Under the pieces are notes generated by a model. It was not told the DNA's origin and ran no database searches. It saw only the letters and a program-made list of their open reading frames with translations. From Norana najaformis (lineage: Eukaryota > Annelida > Clitellata > Crassiclitellata > Hormogastridae), in the NCBI GenBank assembly GCA_964023275.1, contig OZ029916.1, positions 14,252,607-14,316,606 on the forward strand: a DNA stretch of 64,000 nucleotides. Reading direction: 5' to 3'. Position numbers and translations under genes: made by a program. Shown piece after piece: positions 42,520 to 54,215 of the stretch. How positions within the stretch are numbered: the first letter of the stretch is position 1; every line of letters starts with the position of its first letter.

Positions 42520-43130
42520 ATTAAAGAATATCAGTGATGCTAAGCCAAAACCAGTGATATTAAAGAATATCACTGACATTAAAGAACAACACTGATATTA
42601 ATTAAAGAACATCAAAGATACTGAAGAACAATGTTCATAATAAAGAACATCACCAATAAACAGAACATCACTGATATTGATAAATATCACTACCATTAAA
42701 ACATTATTGATATCAAATGATATCACTGATATTTAAAACTGATATTAATTAAATAACATCACTGATATTCAATTCAATTCATTTATTCGAACAAATGATC
42801 ATTCTACAATAACTGAGATGTCTACATTAAAGTCCGCATAAATGTTTACACAAGTAGTATTACTGGACCAGTATAAATCAAGGAGCACTACTACGCAGAA
42901 GTTCTGGCAGGGAAGAGAAACACAGATGAGCTTATCTCAAGCCTCCCAACCTCTGTACATAATTCCTAGTAAACAAAGCGCTCTGAAAGCGAAGGTGCAG
43001 AGATCATAACAGCACATATATGTAACTGAATAAAGAATATCACTAACATTACAAAGTATCATTGGAATTAGAGGCATCACTGATATTAAGTAGAGCACAT
43101 AATCAAAGAACACTCATTATAAAGGATATT
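42520..43130. repeat. Degenerate minisatellite (CACTGATATTAAAGAA type) interrupted by a LINE tail
   Basis: About 10-12 irregular copies of a 20-26 bp unit built on CACTGATATTAAAGAACAT lie at 42520-42770 and 43030-43130. The intervening 42771-43029 has no such units and begins with an AATTCAATTCAATTCATTTA run, the reverse of a LINE-type GAATT tail. Confidence 0.7.
42771..43029 (-). mobile_element. LINE 3' fragment (tail type GAATT) inside minisatellite
   Basis: On the minus strand it ends GAATAAATGAATTGAATTGA, a short-repeat 3' end. The body has no ORF. It splits the minisatellite array, so it came later. Confidence 0.5.
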
Positions 43131-43139
43131 ACCTGACCA

Positions 43140-43625
43140 GAGTCAGGTAACCTTGCTTGACCTTTTTGACGCAAGTGCCACTTTTGAAACGCTTGCTACG
43201 ACATTCCCTTAGAGAGCCTTGAAACACCCTTCCGCATCTTCAGGACTTTGTTCTCTGCAGTGGGTGTGTTTGTTCCTGTCCGTCCACACTCAGGCGGTGT
43301 CTTTGGTTCCACCCAATGTGACTGGTCCCTGGTCTCAACTGGGCTGCCACAGGGTTCCATTCAGGATCCTCTGCTTTATATCTTTTACACTGCTGACCTC
43401 AACCATGTTCTTTCCTCCGGCTTTATCCCTCCAAAACCCAACTGATCTGGCTTGGTAGCTGGTGGTAGCTCCAAAGGACAGACTTGCATTACTTGCAGCT
43501 CCACTTTCCTAATGCCTCCTTTTCTACTTCTGACATGACCTGGATGCACCTTGGACCAGAAATCAATGATCAACTTGATACTCTTCCTACAGACCCTAAC
43601 TGTCGTAAGTTTTCAAAGTGCTTGT
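43140..43625 (+). pseudogene. CR1-type reverse transcriptase core fragment
   Basis: Encodes VTLLDLFDASATFETL, a decayed form of the LLDLSAAFDTV catalytic block, and then STGLPQGSIQDPLLYIFYTA, matching the TGVPQGSVLGPLLF block. The YADD box that should follow is lost. Confidence 0.8.
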
Positions 43626-44869
43626 TTCACCTGAAAAGGCTTTAATTGCATTGTATTATTCAGGATTCAGAGACATTAAGAACATTCTGACTAGACTAGA
43701 CTACTCCAATCTCTGTTCCAAGATCTAACTGCACACAGAATCTACCAACATTTGCTAAACTAGTTTTCCAAACAAGAAGTCATGAAACCTGAATGACAAT
43801 CTGCTGTCTGGTTGTCTTGACACCCGAAATGTGGACACTAAATTAACCTTATTACCATCCTAGCCACCGATCAAAAATACAACACTGATCTTAATCTATC
43901 AAATTATTATTAATAATCTGTTAAACTCTCATTATTCTTATAAAATTTGTCAAAGTAGTTTTCCTACTAAGAATTTAAAAAAAAACCATAAGCAAAATCT
44001 GTTGTTTGGTCACCAAGATGCCCTAAAGTGTTGCTGCAAAATTATGCATTCATATCAGACAGTTAGACTTGATATACTGCATGCCATACAGAAATATTTC
44101 TGGCACAATTACACAAACATACTGAAATATTGTTTGAAAAAAATGGACTTCTGTGTTAATGACATGATAATAAATTCTACATGAAGTGTAGCAGTCTCAG
44201 AAAAATTTTAAGCAATAAGACATCTTCTGGAAGGAATCAATGTAAAGTTGATCAGCTAGAAATGGGATGTACAAGCATTAATATCCTAAATTCAGAGCTG
44301 GAGTATGATCAACAAATGGCAAGACTGTGGCATTCAAAACTGATAACTGTTTCATTCCAAGAAAAAAGCAGTCCTACAAAGTGTGATTTTGTCTTGTCAA
44401 CACAGAAAGTGTCAGCCTTTTAAAATTCCCAGTTATACAAAACACTGCCTTCACCACCAATACAAATATATGGGGAAAAGTTTCTTTGCTGGGAGATAGT
44501 TTGACCATATGAAGAGGGAGTTTTCTAGCAACCCACAATTTCCGCTAGTATCATATCTTGATTCATGAATCCAAACCAAGCCCATGATTTGCCTCAAACT
44601 TGTAAGCCCTGGACAAGTCTGGCTTTCAAAGACCAACGTTTCCAATTCCAATTCCAACCATTCCTGTTCTCCATGCTAAAACCGTCATAGGTCAGGCCTG
44701 TTTAAATTTTAACCCAGTACAATAACACTGCGGACAGCAGCATAGGCATATTACAACTGCCTTACACTGCAAAGTTCCATGTATTGCAAAATTCACAAAA
44801 ACAATGTGAACTACAAGGCCAAAGTATTATGAAGCAATTGAGAATCAGTCACAGCTGATAAACGTCAGC

Positions 44870-45320
44870 TGATGATATTCGCTCTGATCAGCCAAAACGA
44901 CCCGATTCGCAATCCTCTATCTTCTCCAATAATAAATTCATCCTGCGCCGTTTCACTAGTGCTTAGTGACATACCTGCTTTGCATAGATCCTGAGTCGAC
45001 GCTATAAGTAGTGCCGGAACCAAAACAAAAGCTAATCGCCAGCGCTGTTCCACCACGCGAGGCCTGTCCAGCCCACTGACCCCAGGCCTGACCCGAGACC
45101 TAATGACACTCCGCCGATCGGCGTTTGCAAACAAGCGTGACGTCACTGCCTCCACGCTGCGTCGACGCATGCGCAGAAAGGCTACGAGAACCGGCTTAGG
45201 CCGGATTAGGCAAGCTAAAATTAGCCGCGATCTGTTGCTATTTTTACGTCCGAGCAGATGACCTCGAAAATCGGGACAGCCGTAAGCCAGCTGGAGAAAC
45301 TAGACCAGGGAGGATTGCCG
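44870..45320. promoter_or_regulatory. CpG-rich block, candidate RhoBTB promoter
   Basis: The surrounding sequence is AT-rich, but this block is GC- and CpG-rich. It includes a full CRE palindrome TGACGTCA (45138-45145) and an NRF1-like GCATGCGCA (45167-45175), 21 bp apart. It lies 4 kb upstream of the RhoBTB start codon. A 101-codon open frame on the minus strand (45170-44865) is Arg-rich and shows no family; it is more likely 5' UTR or chance. Assignment to RhoBTB, or to a divergent + strand transcript, is inference. Confidence 0.45.
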
Positions 45321-45829
45321 CTAATTGTAGTATAGGCAAAGATTTTTGGTATTGGGTGGTAAACAAGTGAATGCCCGCTAAGACAACGACTACTGTTGCT
45401 TTCAAATGAAAATATAAGGACGTTTGGAAGTTGAGGTTACATGAAGTAAGCCCAGCGAAAAAATGTCGAGCAGCCTGGTAGAGCTTAGGCCCTTCACCTC
45501 CTTGTATTTCATTATTAGTTCAGTTGCGATCGTATATTGCGATGCTGAGGCCAAGAGCTATGCGCGTGTGCGCGTGTGTTCGTGCGTGTGGGTGCGCGCG
45601 CGTGTATGTAGGCCTACATGTTTTCCTATGGCAAACATATGGCTTCGACTCTGCTTATTTTTCAACGAATTAGGCCAAATCGGGTGCCCGTTCGAATGCC
45701 TCGTGCGTAGGCTTGGAAGGTTGGTTTTGCAATTTCAATTTTCGGGCGCCATACGTGAACAGTTATATGCTCGGAATAGTCTAATTCTCAGGAATAACGG
45801 ACACTTAATCTACTGCAACACAATTCAAT

Positions 45830-46347
45830 CCTCCTAACTCGCCTATCTTCATCAGTTATTTGCCATCCAACCATTCCTTTCAATCCGCTCCTCTGCTGCC
45901 CTTTATAGCAATACAATTCTCCGCCTCCCGTCACCTCATTCTTAAAATTTGGAAATCGCTCCATAGCTTCTCCACCCGTCTGGAATAAACTCATAAACTC
46001 CCGCCAGAATTACGACAATTATCTGATCCAGCATACGAACTCACCAACGCTTCACTTCTTGCAATCTCTGCGCAGGTCTTCCACTCAAAACTACATACAT
46101 TACTGTTTCAAAAATCGTATCCTCACTCTTCCTCTTCCCCGTATCTCACAACCGCGCGAATTTCAAACACCATCCACCGTAGCCATCCGACTGTTTGCCT
46201 GCCTGATTCCTGGATCCTGACCTGGAACCGAACCCTTTCTGCCCATCGATTTTGTTATGACTGAGCGCCTATGAATAAGCTGGTTCTCGCGACTTAGCTT
46301 TCGTTTTGCGCCGTAGAAATCTCCTGATTACGATTACTTGCATTAAC
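45830..46347 (+). mobile_element. CR1/L2-type LINE, longest copy of the ATTACG-tail family
   Basis: The first 370 bp are a decayed ORF end (a phrase like 'WNKLINSRQNYDNYLIQHTN'). They are followed by the 3' UTR with GACTGAGCGCCTATGAATAA and GCTTTCGTTTTGCGCCGTAG, and the tail ATTACGATTAC. Confidence 0.7.
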
Positions 46348-46439
46348 AAAAACTGACTAAAATTGAGACCCAATCCCCACATCTGTAGATATGTAGGCCC
46401 TAGGTAAATAAATAACCCAAATACGTAGCCTTTTACTGA

Positions 46440-46860
46440 TAATAATAATTAGCAACTTCTAATACGCCGGTGTCTAATGCACAAGGCATCAACCGATGGC
46501 ACACCAAAACCAAGCCACAATCAGGTCGATATCCAGAAGGTCAGTCCGCACGACAGAGAGGCAGCCTATGGTGGATAAGCAATTTGAAATAGGTAAGTTT
46601 TAAGTTGAGAACGAAATGACAGAAGCGACTAACAGAACGAACAGATACAGGGAGGGAATTCCAGAATTTTGGTCCAGCAACCGAAAATGCTCGTTTACCC
46701 AGAACAGTTCTAGCCCAAGGTATGACCAGAGAAAGACAATCAGATGACCTTGCAGAATAATGGTAAGTCTGGGGAATAAGGACCGATTTCAAGTATTGTG
46801 GTTGGCCGTAGTTCAATGTTTTGACTGATGAAAGAACAGAAAGACAAAAGCTCACAGTTT
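46440..46860 (-). pseudogene. CR1-type LINE C-terminal ORF end and 3' UTR
   Basis: The minus strand encodes PQTYHYSARSSDCLSLVIPW, then RTVLGKRAFSVAGPKFWNSL, the hallmark end of CR1 reverse transcriptases. The stop is at 46541-46543 and the 3' UTR runs to 46440 with GGTGTCTAATGCACAAGGCA on +. About 104 codons are open. Confidence 0.85.
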
Positions 46861-46864
46861 ACAA

Positions 46865-48595
46865 GATACAGAGTTGAAGCAGTTAACGATCAATCAAGAA
46901 AAGCCCAAATCCGCTCGTCACAGCAGCTTATGCCTATATGAGCGCTTATGGCGCTTGCTTCATGATGGCGTATGTTTTGAAGAACGGTAAGTTCATTGGT
47001 AGCAGCCGACTGATGATCGCAGAGATGACGCCCAATTTTAAGTATTTTAAGAGCAGATGAAAATATTTGGATGGCACAGTTGAAATTGGAAGTATACGAA
47101 GAGCAGGTGAAGCTAGTGACCGCGCATGTCCGATGTTAGAAGATTCTCGCCCACTGTAGGCCCAATGTCTCAAGATTTTGGGTCACGGATGGTGTGTTGC
47201 TGGCATCTTGACCATCCAAATTGTAGACATACGGACGAAGCGCACGGAAATCCCTGATTGGTCGGTGGCAGTTCGTCTAAACCATGGCTGCCGCCTGTTG
47301 CAATGTGGCGGATCGGCCACAAGGCAGATCTGTTTGGAAAGAGGCAGTAGTAGCCATGACGCACTTTAGGTGGCCACGCAGTATGCTGCGCTTGTGTGTA
47401 CTGTTCAGCCGATTTAGCTGCATAGGATTTTTATAAATTAATCTTAATTGAATTTAAGTTTAATCTAATGATAGCTTAATAATTAGGCCGATCAGACTTT
47501 TTAGTTCATTTTTAGTAAAATAATGCATAAAAGGGGTCCTGTTGTTCAAATGTATAGGTCATTGAATGTCTATTTTATGGCACGCAATTGGTCACATTAA
47601 TACACCTTTATTTAAGCATGATTGAGATGATCACCATATAAGCAACACAGTGCAGATGGGTGTCGCATGCTGCAATGCCTATATTGTGAAGGATGGTTGC
47701 TAGCCTTCACATATACGAGTGTGTTTTTGATAACGTTCGGTTAGCGAAATTCCGTGATCGAATTCATATCATGTACAAATATAGGGACAAGGGTGACGCC
47801 TGGAGAAGCCTCTGTTCGATACGGTCCCGCTTACGATACAAATATATGGGCGAATCCAGGAAAAAGACTAACCTGTGCGTTCCCAGAGGGACAACTGAGA
47901 CAATCACTGTCTGGTTTCGGGCTGACGGCGCGGATCCGGCAGGGTGAGAGCCCACTCTGGCGTGATCGCAAGATGGTCTGTCACAACGGGGAAGGACCCC
48001 GTTCATAAGAAATAAGCATAGGTCTGTGTAAGGTAAAGGGGTGGCATCGGGAAGCCTACCCCAGTGGTGCCATTAGTGAAACCAGTCAGTGCGCTCCCGA
48101 AAGCCAGCCAAAAATGGCATTAGTAGACCAACAGGGTAAAATATTTGGCTGAGGGTCTAGGTGCTTGGCCATCTTATTTTGTCAACCAAGTAAAGGCCCT
48201 GATTTTATTTTGCCATGGAGGAGCCAGTTGCCATTTTTTCTTCTATAAACTAACAAGAATACGTTATGGAACGTTTGCTCATAAATTCCACCAAAATGTG
48301 AACTTTAAAGTTTAAATGAAAGATTTACTATTGCATAAAAGTGTTTAACTTTAATCATCCACAAACTCAGAGGAATTTATTGGTAGCAGTTCTAAATTTT
48401 GTCAGAAAACAGCACCAAACATCCCAGCTCTTCAAGGTATGTGAACGACTGCCTGATAACAGCATCCAGAAAAAACAGCAACAAAAGTCCAATAAGTCAA
48501 ACCAGTCTGGAAAATGCCGGCTTAATGCACAGGTTGTAGATGCACTAATGTTTGCAGTTTTCCCAAATGCTTTAAGCCGTATTGGTTTCACTATC
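46865..48595. other. Non-coding stretch, no gene recognised
   Basis: Open frames at 47693-48008 overlap on both strands and match nothing I know. The part near 47550-47590 has a weak likeness to the Merlin subterminal words (GAATGTCTATTTTATG), perhaps an old relative. The rest is unassigned. Confidence 0.35.
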
Positions 48596-48599
48596 AAAT

Positions 48600-49215
48600 G
48601 CCTAAAGTTCTAGTTGTCTTGAATAACTCACTTCTAAATGGCATCACAAAGACAAATTTGAACAAATTGCAAATGCTTCAGAATTCCTTCCAATGACCAG
48701 GATTATAATGAAACTTCCAAATCCAATCAACATCATGTTCAAACTGCAATCAAACTCATGAAGAACTGCAACTAACATTACCTCCAAACCGTAATCAAAC
48801 TCCCAACTTTAACTAACATCACTTCCAACTGCAATCATTGCACTGGCTCCCAAATTTAACAAATAATGCAGCTGAAAACTTGTCTCATAGTTTAGAGTTA
48901 TGCACATCAAATGGCCAGCCAACTTTTAAATCTTTGTTTACCCCTCAGATTCACAAATACTGCACTCGCTCTTTGGATGCTTCAATTCAAGCTTTAAGCC
49001 AAAACGGTACGGGGTTCCCGGTCTTCTTCAGTCATTGGCCCAAGACTCTGGAATTCGCTGTTTCTGTCTGCGTGGCAAATTGTTGATGTCGTTTAGTTCA
49101 TAGGTGGTCATGTTTTTTTGCGCTCCTTATCCTCTGTAGCCTGTCTTCCGGTCACAGGGGCCTTGACTGGTTCATTATGAAAACGGCACTATAGAAGTTT
49201 CCATATTACATATTC
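48600..49215 (+). mobile_element. CR1-type LINE, decayed, with internal AACT-rich repeats
   Basis: Pieces LNNSLLNGITKTNLNKLQML, LHWLP (48839 onwards), KYCTRSLDAS and HWPKTLEFAVSV follow the order of CR1 C-terminal domains. The 3' part ends ACGGCACTATAGAAGTTTCC. A stretch at 48715-48835 of irregular repeats (CCAAA.TCCAATCAACATCA type) is inserted between the first two. Confidence 0.7.
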
Positions 49216-49747
49216 TGCTCCTATCTTTGTTGCTACTTGCCTTTGAGTGTTACTTCTTGATACAACTTTTTGTCTGTCTGCAACAAATGCCTTTACTACA
49301 AGAAATAGCATTGTACATGCATATGCAATACAGAATTCTGTTACAACTTAACGAAATGCCTGCAGCAGCTACCAACCAAACCTTCTATTGCAGCAATGTT
49401 AACTGCTCAAACTACACTTCATGCACCTCAAACTCACATGAACTGCTCCAAAGAAAAACTCAAATTGTACATTCCGACACAATAAAATTAAATATTTGTT
49501 ACACAGAACTTAACACAAGTATCATAGAATTTGCATTCGTATTTGCGTAACATTATCACTGGTTACTAGTAGCTTTTAATGGTCACCTGGAATATCTTAA
49601 TATGCATTAAAGTTTATACTTAATTTCTTATAGAATTTTGCAACAGTAACTTATTATGATACACAGAGGCAACAGTAACTTCACTTAACCCAAAGTACAG
49701 TTGAAAGTGTCATCGTCTAAGCCTAGCTTTATCTTTGCAACACCATT

Positions 49748-49906
49748 TTAGTCCCATCGAGAAATACGTCGCCGTTTCTGCAGTTCACCTTTATCGTCGA
49801 GAGCCATGTACGTTGCTTTACGGTTCTCAGCGGTAACATTCCAGTATGCAACACATGCAACACATGATGAGAATGCAACAACGCCAAGCACCATGATAAC
49901 TTTATT
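49748..49906 (-). CDS. SMIM8: SMIM8 coding exon 2
   Basis: 52 codons and TAA stop (49750-49748). Holds the transmembrane segment and the conserved C-terminus. Confidence 0.93.
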   Translation of the reverse strand, partial: NKVIMVLGVVAFSSCVACVAYWNVTAENRKATYMALDDKGELQKRRRISRWD

Positions 49907-51506
49907 CTGAAAAAATTGAGACAATGTTATTAAAAATTTAAGGAACAAAACAATGCAATTTCATCTGTAAAATGAAATCATGAAATACAATGAAATTCAT
50001 CCATAATAACTGCCATGATCTTGCCCTCATTTCATGAAAAGGTAGCATACATTTGGTAATGAAAGATGCATGTATCACTAGTTACCCTGTATCAGTGATG
50101 CTAGATGATCTTGGTTTTGGGGCCAAATAATTTGGTGGCTTCAATCACATGATGCCTGGTCTTAACCTCACTGCTCCTGGCGTTATGACTTGTGGCTTCA
50201 TGCCCAGCCACGTATTGGAGTTGCACTCTTGTAGTTAACAATATAATGAGTAAGGTTGATTACCCTAGTAGATAGACTTACAGATTCTGAAGATGTAATA
50301 CAGAAATGTTAAAAAATAATCAGAAATGTTAAAAAATAATCCTGCCTTTCTTAAATGCAACAATGAATTGTAACAAACTGGATTGTAGCATAGAGACTTT
50401 GACAACTTGAACAATACTTCAAACATCTTGTTGATTACTTCACGCCTCGGATTCAGATTTACTGATGTTGGTGTGTAACAAATGCAAATGTTTTAATAAT
50501 AATAATTTGAATCATTAAATGATCAAACTTTATGGTTATGTTGCTAAAATCATTTTCTCATTGGAAACTATTCACAGAACAGTCGTTTCCATAACAGCTA
50601 AGATGTAGGAAATACTGAAACATGTACGTTCACTGCGGTGTAATTCGCATCAAATAAACTCGAGCACCTGGCTTATATAGGCTTCAGCACTAATTAAATA
50701 GATGCTATTTGTCAGTTTAACCATGCTGTTTTTGCCACCATCTTCTCACTTAAATATGTCCAAAATTTTGTAACTTGTACTCAAGTATATGCTATGCAGT
50801 GCTATTATAAAATCATTATTATCAATAAAATTACTATCATTATTTTCAATGTTCATTGTGTTTAAACTGCTACCTTCACTTGTGCAACTTTGGTCTTAGC
50901 TTCCTAGGTTCTGGCGACCGTGACCTTGTGTCCTGGCTTCAACCTCCTGAGTCCTGGCCTTAGCCTCATGGTCCTTGACTTTACAACATTACTGCAAAGT
51001 ACAGTGTATATATAAGATGCAAACTTTGTTTTGTGCATCTTTTGTTTGGTCTCATGAACTTTGAATTCACCTGTGGCCTCACCTTCAGGCCTTGACCTCC
51101 TGGACCTTTCCAACATCACTGCTTTGGCTTTTTCAACTTCACTGCCTAGTATAGATGAACTATTACATGACAGATGACAAAAAGACAAGACACATCTTAA
51201 TTAAAATAAAGTAGAAAGATTAACATTTTAAATGTCAGCTCAATATAAAGAATTACAAAGGCTGTGAAGACTGGGAGAAAATAATGCTTTTAATTCATAC
51301 AAGTTAACGGTTACAGGAATGAATACATTTTTTTATTCATTTAAACTGATACTATAAAGAATCCCAAATTTAAGAGAACATACTGGCTTTACGAAGAGTT
51401 CAAAGTTCAAAGCTCGAAAAAGGGAAGTGGTCTGTGGCACTGCATCTTTTGACGATACCTTAGAAGCATCAACTTTTGTTGAATTCTGACTGTCACTGCT
51501 TGACAT
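49748..51506 (-). CDS. SMIM8: Small integral membrane protein 8 (SMIM8), two coding exons
   Basis: SMIM8 is a conserved animal protein of about 97 residues with one membrane span; its function is not established. Coding exons are 51506-51384 and 49906-49748, with donor AAGCCA|GTATGT and acceptor TTTTTTCAG|AATAAA. They total 282 nt, 93 residues plus stop. The protein has a Ser-rich N-terminus, then TTSLFRALNFELFVKPNK (residues about 27-43). A hydrophobic span VIMVLGVVAFSSCVACVAYW follows (about 44-63), and the C-terminus is ENRKATYMALDDKGE with KRRRISRWD at the very end. The TSLFRAxNxELFxKPNK block and final basic-SxWD match vertebrate SMIM8. An acceptor (TTTCAG) 20 bp before the ATG implies a non-coding first exon upstream. 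Confidence 0.93.
49950..51383. other. SMIM8 intron
   Basis: AT-rich; includes a direct repeat of CAGAAATGTTAAAAAATAAT at about 50303-50341. No element recognised. Confidence 0.5.
51384..51506 (-). CDS. SMIM8: SMIM8 coding exon 1
   Basis: 41 codons from ATG at 51506-51504. The open frame extends upstream through GTG GAG GCC to a splice acceptor, so the ATG before SSSDSQ is the first in the exon. Confidence 0.92.
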
Positions 51507-51849
51507 GGCCTCCACTGACTTAAACCTGAAACAGGCATACTCAAATTACATTTAAAGATGACTGAACGAAAGAAAACATTCTAGTTTCCAGAAATGTTGT
51601 ACTTAGTTCTTGTACTAAGTCAAAGTACTCATACTTGATTCCAAAGTACTTGTACTCAAGACTTGACAAGTGCAGCAAGTTCATTATAATGAAAATATAC
51701 AGGAGCTGAACAAACTGATAGGCTTATACAGATATTCCGATTGGTCACCAGTTAATAATTAACTGTTACGAAGTTGAATTTTTCTGTATTTCATTGGCGC
51801 CTGCCAGTGTTTAGACGGACGTCTTGATGAAAATTTGCTTCCAGAAACA

Positions 51850-52590
51850 GAAACTCTGTGTGGTCCTTCTGTACCAAAAAGTATAAGTTAATTGGTACTA
51901 CACAGCAACTGAACAAATTTAACTCATTGAATTCTATTCACCTAGGCAATTCTGCTATACAACGTAGTTTGGCACACAGTTTGGGTGTTGTCTTTGATTC
52001 AATTAACATATTAGCTCAACAAGTAGGTCAGCCCACTATCACATTCATGATGTCAAAGGATTATGTGCCATAATACTTTTTCTGCCTTGGTTTTTCTGGC
52101 AAATGCCCTAGTCTCTAGCCATCTTGACTTTTGTAACTCACTTCTTATTGGCATTTCAAAAGCTAACTTGATGAAGCTTCAAAGGGTTAAGAAACACCTT
52201 GGCCAGAGCCTTTACTAAAATTCCAAAGTATGAACTACATCTGTCTCTAATCTTAAAATAATTACATTAGCTGCCAATAGAAATACCAGCCTAATTGTCT
52301 ATAAGGTTCTAAATTTTGGCCGTCCTCACATCCTTGTTTTATGCTGACTCTCAAGACCTGTCACTACTCAACCAGGCCCTCTGACTTTATACTAAGGACT
52401 AAGACAAAGTTTGGTGGCATGTCTTTTCTTTTACTGGCTCTTCCTGGACTCATTTCTTCAGCAGGCTGTTTATGTGAACTTTATTCTGAACTTTTGATCA
52501 GACTTACTCTGGATTTTGACATGCATACCAAGATTTCTTAGCAGCGATGATCAACTGATGCCTTGAGCATTATTATTTTATTTCTTCATT
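51850..52590 (+). pseudogene. CR1-type LINE, decayed C-terminal half
   Basis: Pieces in order: HSLGVVFDSINILAQQ (family: NLGVxLDSxLxF), CNSLLIGISKANLMKLQRVK, ITLAANRNTSLIVYKVLNFG, RPVTTQPGPL, then a 3' UTR with GATCAACTGATGCCTTGAGC. Stops interrupt it. It belongs to the CTATAGAAGTC-ended family. Confidence 0.75.
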
Positions 52591-52645
52591 TATTGTGCGC
52601 CACTATCTAATGATTAAGCAAGTATCAATCAATGGCGCTGAGCAA
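52555..52645 (-). mobile_element. SINE 3' part
   Basis: On the minus strand TTGCTCAGCGCCATTGATTG through to GCGCACAATAAATG matches the 3' half of the SINE at 32145-32310 (TTGCTCAGCACCATCTGTTG ... GTGCTTAATAAATG). Confidence 0.6.
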
Positions 52646-52654
52646 CTGAGTGAG

Positions 52655-52920
52655 GGACTTGGGTACAGGAAGATTTGTTCTACCTCACCGAATCGCATGA
52701 AATTTTACCAGATGGTAGCTATCAAAATAAGTAGTTGAATGCCCCTATTCCCGTCTTCCAGAAGCGATCCGGCGATTTTCTGTGAATTTTCAAAGTGCCA
52801 TCTTTCCCTATGTAAAATGGTGCGACGCCATTGATATTCATCCAGATTCTGGAAGCAGCCAAATGTACGATGAACTTTTGTAGCACAATTTTGTTCATCC
52901 ATTAATAACTCATCGACATA
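52655..52920 (+). repeat. Inverted repeat, left arm
   Basis: About 260 bp whose reverse complement reappears at 53120-53300 and 54225-54260 with roughly 85-90% identity. Read in the direction of the arm's minus strand, a frame gives LQKFIVHLAAS, NINGVAPFYIGKD and TLKIHRKSP. The same open frame exists in the other arm. The source of the sequence is unknown to me. Confidence 0.75.
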
Positions 52921-53295
52921 TTCCAAATAAGCTAGTAAAAAATATTAAATTATGAAATGAAAAAATTATGCTAATTAATATTTATAAATGCTTAAATAAC
53001 TGCAGTATTCGAATAATAAAAATACTCGTGAGATTGAGGGGAAAGAATTGTAAGTGGAAGACGATACCAAACTCAGCAAGAAGACCTCTCCTAAAGATGC
53101 TGAACGCAAAGAATTTAAAGTGGATGAATAAAATTGCGCTACAAAAGTTCATCGTACATTTGGCCGCTTCTGGAATCTGGATAAACATCAATGGCGTCGC
53201 ACCGTTTTACATAGGGAAAGATGACACTTTGAAAATTCACAGAAAATCGCCGGGTCGTTTCCGGAAGATGGGAAAAGGCACGTTCGATAGCTACC

Positions 53296-54215
53296 ATCTT
53301 GTAATTGTAATTGTAATCTGACATTTATAAAGCGTCACTTCAAGAATAGACTCATCAGAAGCGCTCCCGACCCAAACCAGTGAGACCACTGGCAAATAAT
53401 ACAGACTTCAGGCGCTTGCGAAACTGCGGAAGAGACAAACTGAGGAATATTAGCCGAAGCTCTCGGGAAAGGCGATTCCAGCTATTGGGTCCAACATAGG
53501 CAAAGCTTCTATACTGCGCTGTAGCAGTGCGCATACGAGGGACAGTCAGAAGTCCAAGGGAGGCCGACCGGAGAGTGCTACGGCCTGGAACCAAGGAGAC
53601 CGAAATGCAGAAGTCCCTAAGATATGATGGAGCAGAGCCAACAAGACAATTACACATAAGCGTTAGGATCTTGAACTGGATACGCTGCTGAACGGGAAGC
53701 CAGTGTAGAGTGTCCCGTATAAAGGAAGTTATATGGCCATACCCGGGGACGCCTCCAATAAGACGGGCAGAAGCATTGAGAACAGATTGAAGCTTGGAAA
53801 TATTGGCAAGTGAGAGTCCAGCAAAGATAGCGTTACCAAAGTCCACCCTAGTGCAGATAAGGGCATGAATTAGAGCAGTAACTGCATGAAAGGAGAGGGA
53901 GCGGCGGATGGTACGAAGCTGACGAAGGTGGTAAAAGCATGAGCGGGAGACACTGTTAACTTGATCGGTCAAGGAGAGTTCCCGGTCCAGAACAACCCCA
54001 AGATCACGGACTTTGGAACAGAATAGAAGTCCGGAAACCTCTGGCGTAAGGATGATGAATCAATCTTTGCCAGCTGAGCACGACCACCAAGCCAGATGAG
54101 CTGGGTCTTAGCAGAGTTCAGTCGGAGGCGATTAGAGGACATCCAGAGACCAAGGGCATATGTTGCGTCAAGAATACTCTCAACCAGAGAGGAAGCAGCT
54201 TCCGCTGGGCCATGA
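53296..54215 (-). mobile_element. CR1-like LINE inserted in the right arm (tail type ATTACA)
   Basis: 5'-truncated; the 3' end is ATTACAATTACAATTACAAG on the minus strand. Reading down from 54215: LGLWMSSNRLRLNSAKTQLI, then WLGGRAQLAK, a one-base frameshift near 54000, then LGVVLDRELSLTDQVNSVSR and the open ORF 53972-53355. Confidence 0.85.
53355..53972 (-). CDS. CR1-like reverse transcriptase C-terminal region
   Basis: 205 open codons with FYHLRQLRTIRRSLSF, ARLIGGVPGYGHIT, TLHWLPVQQRIQFKILTLMC, PSYLRDFC and RSFAYVGPNSWNRLS. These are the typical palm-to-thumb and C-terminal signatures of CR1/L2 LINEs, lying after the catalytic box. Not a host gene. Confidence 0.85.
   Translation of the reverse strand: MTDQVNSVSRSCFYHLRQLRTIRRSLSFHAVTALIHALICTRVDFGNAIFAGLSLANISKLQSVLNASARLIGGVPGYGHITSFIRDTLHWLPVQQRIQFKILTLMCNCLVGSAPSYLRDFCISVSLVPGRSTLRSASLGLLTVPRMRTATAQYRSFAYVGPNSWNRLSRELRLIFLSLSLPQFRKRLKSVLFASGLTGLGRERF

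Noticed and set aside
42520-43130. Repeats with spacers resembling a CRISPR array
   Set aside because: Units are irregular, AT-rich and without uniform spacers; the genome is animal, and the pattern is a degenerate minisatellite.
44865-45170. 101-codon Arg-rich open frame in the CpG block
   Set aside because: Stop-poor because GC-rich; no family resemblance, and placed where a promoter or 5' UTR is expected.
47693-48008. Overlapping open frames of about 80 codons on both strands
   Set aside because: No match to any family and strong mutual overlap; probably chance in GC-richer sequence or an unrecognised old repeat.
49227-49550. 107-codon frame after a CR1 fragment
   Set aside because: No similarity recognised and composition is unremarkable; not reported as a gene.
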